From: Cytospora piceicola
Lineage: Eukaryota; Ascomycota; Sordariomycetes; Diaporthales; Cytosporaceae
Direction: 5' to 3'
Assembly: GCA_023375675.1 (NCBI GenBank)
Contig: JALQBC010000009.1
Coordinates: 620,001-684,000, forward strand
DNA length: 64,000 nucleotides
Positions within the stretch are counted from its first letter, which is position 1. Each line of letters begins with the position of its first letter. The position numbers were made by a program, and so were the translations under genes. The notes beneath the pieces are model-generated. The model ran no database searches. It was not told the DNA's origin and was given only the letters and a program-made list of their open reading frames with translations. Below are positions 11,513-20,643 of the stretch, piece by piece.

Positions 11513-14500
11513 TCAACCCGAGCCCACACTCGCCGCCGGGGGCCCGGCGCCGGGCTCGACGTGGGTGCGCCACTCAAAAACTCTGTCCATACCCCTGCCC
11601 GAGCCAGTCAGTCCAGCCAGATTGCTCGCCCTGGGAGGTTCTCTAAAGTGCTGTTTTCTCACCACTGCGCCCATCGGGACTGCCATATCCTCCGGCTCCT
11701 CGAACACCACGGGCCTCGTCGTCCTGCCGCTCGCGGTCACCCGCTCCACGGATCTCGTGCCGCCCGACCTCGCGCGCATGCTGTCGTCGGCGGCGTACAT
11801 CTCTCCGGACTCGACCGTGTGCCTCCTCGCGGGGACAGATGCGGGCCCCAGGGCCGGCAGGGAAACCGTGGCGGCGGACTGGAGCGGCGGCGGAGGCGCC
11901 CCGTGGGAGGAAGGCCCTCGATGGGCCGGGGTCTGTCGCAGGTCAGAGTTAAACCGATCCGCAAGCCTACGCTCAAGCGAGTTGGGCCCGACGCCCCGCG
12001 CGCGGTTCACATCCTGGACGTATCCGGTGCCGGTCCTGTCGAATATCGGTCCGGGATCGATCGTCATGGCCGGCATTGGGACTGGCGGCGGCGGCTGGGG
12101 CGCGGTGATATGGCGCGGACGCGGGCGGAAGTCCTCGTTCAGATGATGGCCACCGGCATTTCCCAACGCGTGGATGTCTCCGAAGCCATCCATGTATCCA
12201 ACCTCGCGGTCGTTATCGTAATCCTGGTAGTTCTGCAAACGTCTTGCGTACACCTCATCGCGGTCGTCTTGCAACCGCCGCAGGCGCCTTTCCTCGTCGT
12301 AGTTCTGCGGGCGAGGACGCGGTCCAGTGAATGCTGACGCGCCGGGAGCTTGCCAGTCTCTCGGTGGAGATGGAGGTATGTCAACAGTAGGGCGACCGCC
12401 CCCGAAACGTTCGCGGGCCGGCAAGGGAAGTTGCATGTGCTGTAGCCGGTCGTTCTCGACGGTATCATAGTTGAACCAGGGACATTCGCAAGTTTTCCAC
12501 CTTTCACCGCAGACCATGCAGAATTCCGCGCCGCAGCGACTGCACACAAGGGTCAGCAGGTCAGGGAAGAACCTTTTGGGTAGGAAAGAGGGTTGGTTAC
12601 ACACCATGTCATGTGATTACAGCCCTCCTTTAGCTCCACCATAGCCTTGCACCTAAAGCATCGTTTCCACCCCTCTTCTTTGGCCTGGGCCAGGAACCTT
12701 ACCGTCTCCTCATCCTTGGGGCACTCCCTCCCACTATGCCACTTCCCATTGCACCTTACACAGACCTTGGTCCGACACCTCGCACATCGGCCGTACTTCC
12801 TCCCGTCGTCGAAATGGTGGATGTCCTCGGGACGGATGAACTCGTTACAGCCGCGCTTGATGCAGTAGATGCGGTTCTTGGCGGAAAACTCGGTGAACTT
12901 CTTGTTCCATGTCTTTTTGAACTCAATGTCAAACAGCTTGTCCACGTGTTTCAGGGGGATGTTGTCTGCAGTGCAGCATCGGGGTGGCATGTGCTGGGGA
13001 TCGGTGATGGACAACTTGAAGCTTCGCTTGAGGCATGAGTGGCACATTCGGTGACCGCACTTGAGCTTGGCCGTCTTGCGGGGAGGGAGATCATCCATGC
13101 ACACGACGCATTCGATCCTGAGAACCACGGTCAGTAGGAGGCTCTCGTGTGAGATAAGACGGGCTCACTTACTTCTTGGCAGGTTTATCTGGGGCTTGAT
13201 GGTGATGGGAGTGTAGTGACGGACCAAAAAAGTTTCCAAGGAAAGTTGACGATGACGAGCGTTTTGTTGAGCTTACACTATGATGTTGCGACGCAGCCAC
13301 CTGAGAGCCGCTGACAGTATTGGCCCTCCTCAGCGACGCGGACGGCGGGTGATGACGGTCAGGCTTATCCATCGACACGACCTCGGTGTCGTAGTATCGC
13401 TTCGATGACGACCTGACCCGGTGTGATGAGCCAGGGTTGTTGCCCCCGAATATGGATGGCAATACATACCGCTTGGGAGTCGGTGAGGGATCCGCATAGC
13501 TATCGCTGCGCCTCCGTCTGGGCTCCCGTCCGTGAGACTTGTGCCGATGCTTGCGATTCTCGCGGGGTTCGAATCGGTCGCGAAGATCCTCAACGGATGG
13601 TTCGTCTGACATTGAGCCTTGCAGCTCTTGAGTGATACGCCCGGCCGGGGCTCGGGAACGTGACCGTGACCGCGAAATCGCCCTTGACGGAGGTTCCTCG
13701 CCGATAGAAGGGGTGTGCCTAGAGTCTATTTCATCATAGTCTTCTTCGGGCCTGGCTAATACTTCATCTCTTCGACGCCAATGATGGGGCCTCCTCGGCT
13801 CCACACGACTCCTACTTCTCTCAATACGGCTGCGACTCCTCTCGGTTCGGCTGCGAAGCCTCTCCCTTTCGGCTCGCCGCGGTTCCCTCTCCTCATCTGG
13901 ACTATCATATGTCGTCTCGGTATCCTCACCATCAGTTTCTGACTCTGACACGTAAGGAGTCGCAAAGGTCCCAGAGGTGTGCCTAGACACAGGCGCGGAG
14001 GAGACCGGATGGACCGAGCGAGGGCGGGACTGACTCCTCCGGGTTTCGGGCGGGGACTCGTCGTCTTCATAGACACCACCAGAAGCCGCCGCCTCTCTAA
14101 AGGAAATAGAGGGACGGCGGTATAATTCTTTGGAAGTGGACGGTCTCGTCATTGAGGACATCGGGGGATGGTGCACACGCATGCTCGTCTTGGAGGACGA
14201 GATGGAATGTGACGGCGTAGAACGGCGTCCTCGGGGTTCGGAGTGGAAAGGGCGGAGTGAAGACGACGACGCCCTGGAATCGGGAGTCCGCATTATTATT
14301 TCCTCGTCATCTTGCTGGATCTCCCTGTATCTATCCCTGACCCAGTCCCTGTCTCTTTCTCTCCTGTTGTCGTCGCTATTTCTATCTGTCCTGCTCCTGC
14401 GAGGCGGCGAATCTTCAAGCTGGTCCTGGGCTCTAGCCCAATCGACCTCTGGAGCCGGGGGCGGGTTCCTCCTGCGTCTGGAGCTCCTGGGGCTCTCGAC

Positions 14501-14518
14501 ATATTGGGACCTCGCCAT
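11513..14518 (-). CDS. RBR-type E3 ubiquitin ligase with Arg/Ser-rich N-terminal half
   Basis: Exons 13173-14518, 12605-13117 and 11513-12539 (introns of 55 and 65 nt) encode 961 residues. The first 448 residues are disordered, with dense RS dipeptides (RSRTERSRSRIERSRSR, SRSRSRSRAP). RING1 follows immediately (CVVCMDDLPPRKTAKLKCGHRMC), then an IBR (C-x3-C spacing through RCARCRTKVCVRCNGKWH), then RING2 (CFRCKAMVELKEGCNHMTC). By RBR family knowledge, the cysteine after HMT takes the ubiquitin thioester. Its codon is split by intron 2 (TG then T); the correct splice gives HMTCRCGAEFC, as in related proteins. The C-terminal 340 residues are low-complexity and Arg/Pro-rich. The substrate is unknown. 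A start five codons upstream (14533) is also possible. Confidence 0.88.
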
Positions 14519-15210
14519 TTGTCCACTCCACACAGGTCAGCCTCGAAGCATCGGCAATCGAAATAGAGATGTCGAAAACAATGAGAGATGCAGGTGGCTA
14601 TGTGGTTCCTGCTAGAGTGGACGGTTCAAAGCCCGTGGGGAGCAAGGTGGGTTGGGTACACAGTAGCTGATCCCGCAAGGGGGTGGGCAGCCCAGCATGT
14701 CCCGCAGCAAGTCCAGACAAATAGCAGTCCAGGTGAGGTGATTATTGAGTGGCCGGCTGCAGTTGCGTCTCAAGACCGACAGATGGTTTCACACGACTGG
14801 TTCGATACGACGTATGCTGCATACGGAAGTGGGTTATGGTTGGAGCGGGGAGCCCCCTTTTCCTGCTTGGTCTTCGATGTTTCTGCGCAGGTGCTGCAAA
14901 AAGAAATGAAGCGACAAGGGCAACCAGGGCGACCACAGGACGACCACAGACTCGGTGCAACCTAGCAAGCCCTATGCCGTTGGGAAGTGAACGAGGGCTC
15001 TTTGGCTGCAGGAGGGGCGTTGGGCATCAGTAAGAAGTCGAATTCCCTCCAAGGCGAAGCAGCACACTGGGCACATACTGTATGTAGATGCAAATCTGAC
15101 AGGTTGGTCCCTGGAATCCCTGGGGATTTTCACAATGCAGACAGAGTGGGGGAAGGAGGAGGAGACTAAAGTGGTGAGACTGAGAGTCCAAACAGCCATT
15201 GGACATCAGG

Positions 15211-15236
15211 AGCAAGCAGCAGCAGCAGCAGCAGCA
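15211..15236. repeat. AGC trinucleotide microsatellite
   Basis: About seven tandem AGC units lie in a non-coding spacer. They are directly visible and no function is implied. Confidence 0.9.
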
Positions 15237-15970
15237 AGATGGATGCTGTGTGACTGTTCCACCCGACCTCACTCCAGATGGCGTATCCAATAACTCACCA
15301 ATACCAGCTTTGTCTTACCTTCCATTGGGTTGAACAACAGGAAACCAGCCTTTAGAAATCTTGTTCAACCAGCCTAGAAGCCATTCTGTGTGGTTGGGGG
15401 TGTTGTCCCCGCCACCAAAGGAGTTGCCTGCCTGCCTGCTCGGGTGGCAGGGCGGCTGACAGTTCGAACTTACATATTAGTATCGTACAGTAACCTTTCT
15501 AGGTACCCTAAGTATGTATAAACAAGGGGCCAACTGGTACTCCACCACGCTTCCTGGCTTCCCAGCTGACAGCTTCTCGATATGGTCATGGGTGGTCCAA
15601 GCTTTTTAGAATTTGGAATTTGGAAAGGCTGGCGCGGCTACATTGTGGCAGCGCAACGTACCTACGCAACATGTGATGAGGGGACGGCCAACTGATAAGA
15701 TGTGCATGGTGAGTCCCGCGAGCTTTGGGTGGTCGTGACTATAGCTAGGTCCAAGTATGTACTCCTGGTAAAGTATCTAAGGTATATAAGCTCCGTACCT
15801 GACGTTGTAAGAATTGCACTTTGGGTCGCCTTGCAGCCTTCTAAGGTTTCCCCACGTGCCCGCTACTTACGCACGGAGCACAGCTACCGGCCGTTCCCCG
15901 CCAAGAGTGGGGCTGCCGGCTCCGTGCCAGTTGTCGGGGAAAGCTCCACACTTTCCGGCCATGTGAAAGC

Positions 15971-16002
15971 TGGCAGACTGGCAGACTGGCAGACTGGCAG
16001 AG
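15971..16002. repeat. 8-bp minisatellite, four copies of TGGCAGAC
   Basis: Three perfect copies and one with a single end change (TGGCAGAG) are arranged head to tail in a spacer. They are followed by TGGATGG-type imperfect repeats. Confidence 0.9.
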
Positions 16003-16589
16003 TGAGTGGATGGTGGTGGGTGGATGGTGGGTATGTAGATGGTGACTGTTGATAGGGCTGAACTCTTGGTCATATGACTTGTTATCCTTAAACGTGATCA
16101 GAGGCCCAGACAAGATCGAGGCACACCCCAGGAATCAATGTCACTCAGGACGGACTGATGTGAATGTGATAGGAAAGGTGGGCGGAGGACTGGAGGGTTT
16201 CCAACCCTTCCGGGTCGAGTTCGATACACCACCATACATACCATGGCTGAACCCATGTACTCACCAGTCCTGAAAATCGCATCCTCATTCTCACCGAGTC
16301 TACAAACTCACGCTGGTACTGGCTGAACAGTCGACAGGCCTAGCGGCCCAAGGATCTGATAGTGTGTCTGTCTCAGCTGGCTACATCCGGCTGGACTGAC
16401 GCTGTGCGACACAACATTGGTTGTGAGGCGCAAAATGATACCAGATTGATCCTTCCTAGTATGTAGGTGGCATTCAGGTACTCGGCGACTCCCTTTCTGC
16501 ATTCGAAAGTCCAGAGCCCAATCTTTTCAGACGGCCATCATGAATTGAATCCACTTCATTTCAATCAAGAGCCTACGTTCTCTCGCAAA

Positions 16590-16603
16590 CCCCCCCCCCC
16601 CCC
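16590..16603. repeat. Poly-C tract (14 C)
   Basis: A homopolymer run is immediately followed by two tandem copies of TAATTACAAA at 16611-16630. It lies about 330 bases upstream of the FlbE-like start codon. The exact length may be affected by sequencing. Confidence 0.8.
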
Positions 16604-16928
16604 GAACTAATAATTACAAATAATTACAAATCAAGAACGGCAGATGTTTCTACCCCTGGATTTCACGATAGTGTCACCTAGCGAACCTCCATATTCTGCC
16701 CTACAGGGGCTACCTAGGTACCCTGCCCCAGGAAGTACGTCGCATTCGGCTGCGCCAAAGCGTCCCTCAGTTCCAAATTCTAGCCAACTGGAGATGCCCC
16801 CTTACTAGTGCAAGCGAGTGCGCCTCGGAGGAGTTAAAGAGCCACCACCTCAAAATAAGAACAACTACGGCCTCAGATTGCATTGCTACCTTGTACTCTT
16901 TCACACCCACGTGACTCTGTGCTCTGCG

Positions 16929-18113
16929 ATGCCAACCTATCTATGTCGCGGTTTTCGCTGGAAGCGCCGAAGCATTAGGGTCTTCGTAGTTATCCAGAAT
17001 CTAGACGATGCTGCGCCGGAATGGGTTATCAAGAGAGGCTCTGCGCGAAGCCTGATCGAGGCACTCTATAGCCTCTTCGACTTCCTCCCGGAATACACAG
17101 ACCCCCCAAAACGCACCAACAGCCCAGAACCGAGATCTTGCTCCTTAACTGGCCCTTCGGAACGCACAGGTGGGAGCACAAGTCAGGGCCGGGCCGCTGC
17201 AGCCCAGCAGAACCAGGGCCCATATTATCACGGCCGAAACCAGGAGAACCCCACAGCCCCGGGCCCTCGCAGACAAAGCAGCAACAGCAGCAGGAAGCGC
17301 CGAGACCCTGTACCACAGAGCACTCATGTATATCACACGCCATCGTCGCCACCCTCGTCACAGCCACGGTCCCCAACTTCAAACTATGAAAGCCAGCGTG
17401 ACAGCCTCGACCCCGTCCTCGCGCAGGACTGGTCACCCGTGAAGCTCCTGGAGGAGTATGATCCCAATAACCTCCAGGAAGTCTCCCGGCCCTACGCCTA
17501 CGTTGCGGACTACGTACAACGTGTCGACTCAAGCTGCAGTATCGTCGAGGAGATAGCAAAGTATGAGCAGCAGGTGCGGCCCAGCCCCAATTCAGCAGTG
17601 ACGAGGCAATATTCACGCGGGTCGCCAAACGGGGAACAGGTTTCGACGAGGCTTAAGAGTGGGACCGGATGGCTCGAGCAGTTGAGGGACCAGCTGCAAA
17701 GGGACGAGGAGATCCAGTGGTACGTGGTGGTCAATGGGGATGAGGAGAGGGTCTGGCCAGTGGACGGGACGGGACAAAGGCTGGACATTGTGGATGCCAG
17801 GACCGAGACGGTCCATCAGGCGCAGTATGCGAATCAACGATCAGTCTTTGGAGGCCGGGACAAAGATATCGAGATGCGCCGACAGCAGCTGAGGAAGGAA
17901 ATGGGGTATGAGGAGAATGGTATCGAGAAATTGGTGGAATTGAGGCCGGAGAGGGAGCCAGAACTTCCAGAGACGGAGCCGCCGAACCTGCCGCCATTGA
18001 AGACGAATATACCGGTGCAACCGGTTGGTGCTTCCAGACCGAAAACCCCAAAGACGCCAGGGAAAGCATTCAGGAGGTTGTTTGGAAGATCAAAAACTAG
18101 AGACACCTCTTGA
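16929..18113 (+). CDS. flbE: FlbE-like developmental regulator
   Basis: A single-exon 394-residue protein. The N-terminal block (MPTYLCRGFRW, then IRVFVVIQNLDDAAPEW and an ALYSLFDFLP helix) and the central block (LLEEYDPNNLQEVSRPYAYVADYV) are the two conserved segments I associate with FlbE. In Aspergillus this fluffy-class factor works with FlbB at hyphal tips to trigger conidiation. Between them lies a Gln/Ser/Pro-rich insert of about 100 residues. After them comes WLEQLRDQLQ with EEIQWYVVVNGDEERVWP, and a basic tail ending FRRLFGRSKTRDTS. It is about twice the length I remember for the Aspergillus protein, so orthology is probable, not proven. The frame is open upstream to 16818, but the ATG at 16929 matches the family start. 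Confidence 0.65.
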   Translation: MPTYLCRGFRWKRRSIRVFVVIQNLDDAAPEWVIKRGSARSLIEALYSLFDFLPEYTDPPKRTNSPEPRSCSLTGPSERTGGSTSQGRAAAAQQNQGPYYHGRNQENPTAPGPRRQSSNSSRKRRDPVPQSTHVYHTPSSPPSSQPRSPTSNYESQRDSLDPVLAQDWSPVKLLEEYDPNNLQEVSRPYAYVADYVQRVDSSCSIVEEIAKYEQQVRPSPNSAVTRQYSRGSPNGEQVSTRLKSGTGWLEQLRDQLQRDEEIQWYVVVNGDEERVWPVDGTGQRLDIVDARTETVHQAQYANQRSVFGGRDKDIEMRRQQLRKEMGYEENGIEKLVELRPEREPELPETEPPNLPPLKTNIPVQPVGASRPKTPKTPGKAFRRLFGRSKTRDTS

Positions 18114-18861
18114 GGAAGTAGGAGGTTGAAGCAGGTTCTGGTCAGCAGTTGTTCACGATGTCCAGATGAAACCCAGTTCTGGAAAGATTGCCCAAGTCCC
18201 CTCGTCTCGTCACAACCCTTCGCCTTCACGAGAAGCAAGCCAAGTACTTGTTATCGTGTTGCAAAGGCCATCTTCGTTCCGAAGCCTGGACCAGGGAGTA
18301 TGGCTTACATCAAAATGAGTTACAGTTCACAATGATGTCGTGGATTCTAGCCATTAGACCATTTCGGCGGGCTGCTTTTCTCCTACGTTCCGAAGCGATG
18401 CAAGAAGATTTCACGGATGGTTCGTTTCAGGCATGCAGGCCCCCAGGTTCCAGACGCTCGGTCAAACAAGCATGCATAATGCTCAAGCTGCACGGAGTGT
18501 CGAGGTTCGTGCGCCATGTTCGCGGCTTCAACTTCTACGGTCCTGCATTTGAGGTGCCGTTATTGGTGGGATGGCGAGGGCTATTGAGACAAACGCAAGT
18601 CACCCGCCCTCTTTCTCCTCATGTTGGCTGTTGGGGGACGTTGACCTCTATGACGGCATTGCGTCGCCATCTCATCATCACGACGCGGGTGAATGGCAGC
18701 AACCTACGGAATGATGAGCGTTACCTACAGCAATGATCCTACAGCAATGACAATGTTGGGCCAACACATTGGCTGAACCCCAAAAACCTGGCTCATCAAT
18801 TTCTATCCTCATCCTGACGCTCACCTTCACTTGCACATTTACGCAGACCTCACAAACCACT
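18114..18861. other. Spacer upstream of the Rieske oxidoreductase
   Basis: 748 bases. A 182-codon open frame here (18188-18736) has no domain, membrane or motif character and I do not treat it as a gene. The last part is presumably promoter and leader. Confidence 0.45.
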
Positions 18862-20643
18862 ATGCAATCGCGTTGCGCAAGGTCTATATTCAGTCGAGTT
18901 AACACCTTCTCTAAACCGCATGTCTCCTTATTGAAGCCAAGATTTCCGCTTCTCAGGGTCGTCACCGTCAGCAGTCGAGCTATGTCTGTCTCAAAAACAA
19001 GCGAAGGTCAGTACGACCGCACCACTGGTGCCACCGACCCCGTCTGGATACACCAAGAGCCCTATGAAAGTCGACCGAGTTTCAGGCCTCTCACGAACAA
19101 CATCGAGACTCAGACCTGCATTATCGGTGCCGGAATTTCCGGCCTATCTATTGCTTACGAGCTTGTCAAGCGCCAACAAGAGGTTGTCCTCCTCGAGGCT
19201 CGCGAAGTGCTTTCTGGTGAGACAGGCCGCACCTCAGGCCACCTTTCCAGCGCCCTTGACGACCAGTACATCAACATCGAAAAGAAGCATGGCCGCGAAG
19301 GCGCCAAAGCCGCCGCTGAGAGTCACAACTGGGCAATAGAGAGGATTGGACAGATCTCTCAGGAGCTCGGAATCGACTGTGATTATCACCGACTCCCTGC
19401 CTACCGTGTCTCGCAATTTCCCAAGAACGGCGAGAATACCAAGGATCATTCCAAGGACGTCGAGGACATGAAAGCTGAGGCGAAAGTCGCCAATGAACTG
19501 GGACTCAAAGCTGAGTACCGCGAGGGTTTTGCCATCAAGGGATGGCAGGGCAAGCACGACCAGCGAGATGCCTTAGTCTTCACTGGGCAGGCTGTGTTCC
19601 ACCCTACCAAGTATCTCAATGGCCTAATGCGATGGTTGAAGAAACAGGACAACTTCAATTGCTATATAGATACCCGGGTCATGCTCGTAGAGGAAAAGGG
19701 CACCGGCATGCTCGGCCTTGGTAGCAGCAAGGGGGTCCACATCCAAACTGAAAAGGGCCATAACGTCAACTGCCAGAATGCCGTCGAGGCGACGGCCGTG
19801 CCTTTGCAGAAGCTCAGTGTGATCGTGGAACTCGAATTCTACCGCACCTGCTGTGTGGCTATCAAGGTGCCTAAGGGCTCTATCGAAGACTGCCTACTCT
19901 ACGACACGGCTGATCCTTACCACTACATGCGCCTGACGAAATGCGATGACAGAAATGACTACATCATTGTCGGTGGAGGAGATCACAAGGTCGGCCAGGA
20001 GGAGACTGATCCACATTACGAAGAACTTGAGAGTTGGGCACGAGAACGCTTCCCGCAGTGTACCTCTGTCGATTATCGGTGGAGTGGCCAGATCTTCGAA
20101 CCTGTGGACCATGTGGCTTTCATCGGGGCCAACCAAGGCTGCGATCACATCTACATCGTGACTGGCGACTCGGGCAATGGACTCACCCATGGCGTCCTGG
20201 CTGGCAAGTTGATTGCAGACCAGATCGCGCCGCAGCCTGCCCCTGCCGGTGACTTGGCCCGCCCGGACTGGACCGCCATCACGAAGCTGTATTCGCCCAA
20301 GCGCATGGGTTCCATCCTCAAGTCTTTGCCCATTATGCTGGCGCATGACGCCCAGATCAACTTCCAGTACAAGCGGTTCCTCGAGTCCGATATACAGGAC
20401 ATAGAAGATCTAGCACCGGGAACAGGAGGTGTCTTGAATCCTCTGACCAAGTTGCCCATTGCCGTCTACAAAGATGAAAAGGGCAATGTGACAAAGAGGA
20501 GTGCTCTATGCCCACATCTTCATGGTGTTGTGTGTTGGAACCAGGCTGAGAAATCGTGGGACTGCCCTGTTCATGGCAGTCGATTCTCTCCTCAGGGACT
20601 GTGTGTGGATGGACCTGCGAAGAGCAACTTACCGCCGGCTTAA
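18862..20643 (+). CDS. FAD-dependent oxidoreductase (DAO family) with C-terminal Rieske [2Fe-2S] domain
   Basis: A single-exon 593-residue protein. The N-terminus (MQSRCARSIFSRVNTF) is Arg/Ser-rich without acids, suggesting a mitochondrial presequence. A dinucleotide-binding motif (IIGAGISGLSIAYEL) begins near residue 86, and the DAO/GlpD-like fold ends with FIGANQGCDHIYIVTGDSGNGLTHG. The last 60 residues form a Rieske centre: C550-P-H552, fifteen residues, C568-x2-H571, then GSRFSPQG. This order (DAO plus Rieske) is known from bacterial and fungal proteins of uncharacterised substrate. Amino-acid or amine-like substrates are only a guess. The frame extends upstream without ATG, so 18862 is the first possible start. 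Confidence 0.88.
   Translation: MQSRCARSIFSRVNTFSKPHVSLLKPRFPLLRVVTVSSRAMSVSKTSEGQYDRTTGATDPVWIHQEPYESRPSFRPLTNNIETQTCIIGAGISGLSIAYELVKRQQEVVLLEAREVLSGETGRTSGHLSSALDDQYINIEKKHGREGAKAAAESHNWAIERIGQISQELGIDCDYHRLPAYRVSQFPKNGENTKDHSKDVEDMKAEAKVANELGLKAEYREGFAIKGWQGKHDQRDALVFTGQAVFHPTKYLNGLMRWLKKQDNFNCYIDTRVMLVEEKGTGMLGLGSSKGVHIQTEKGHNVNCQNAVEATAVPLQKLSVIVELEFYRTCCVAIKVPKGSIEDCLLYDTADPYHYMRLTKCDDRNDYIIVGGGDHKVGQEETDPHYEELESWARERFPQCTSVDYRWSGQIFEPVDHVAFIGANQGCDHIYIVTGDSGNGLTHGVLAGKLIADQIAPQPAPAGDLARPDWTAITKLYSPKRMGSILKSLPIMLAHDAQINFQYKRFLESDIQDIEDLAPGTGGVLNPLTKLPIAVYKDEKGNVTKRSALCPHLHGVVCWNQAEKSWDCPVHGSRFSPQGLCVDGPAKSNLPPA

Larger units (their letters stand above)
14519..16928. other. 2.4-kb spacer with simple repeats
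   Basis: This is the divergent region between the RBR gene and the FlbE-like gene. It carries an AGC trinucleotide run (about 15211-15236), four copies of an 8-bp unit (15971-16002), a 14-base C tract (16590-16603) next to two copies of TAATTACAAA (16611-16630), and ACCTAGGTA elements (15501, 16713). Open frames here lack protein character. The last 130 bases are probably leader. Confidence 0.5.

Noticed and set aside
11507..12337. 276-codon plus-strand open frame
   Set aside because: It is antisense to the RBR ligase C-terminal region; GC-rich coding DNA often opens the complementary frame, and the minus-strand protein has clear family features.
12541..12607. Alternative RBR splice keeping HMTW before the junction
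   Set aside because: Would shift frame or place tryptophan where RBR ligases have the catalytic cysteine; the TG|T join restores HMTCRCGAEFC.
18188..18736. 182-codon plus-strand frame
   Set aside because: No domain, motif or plausible intron structure; it lies in the spacer before the Rieske oxidoreductase.
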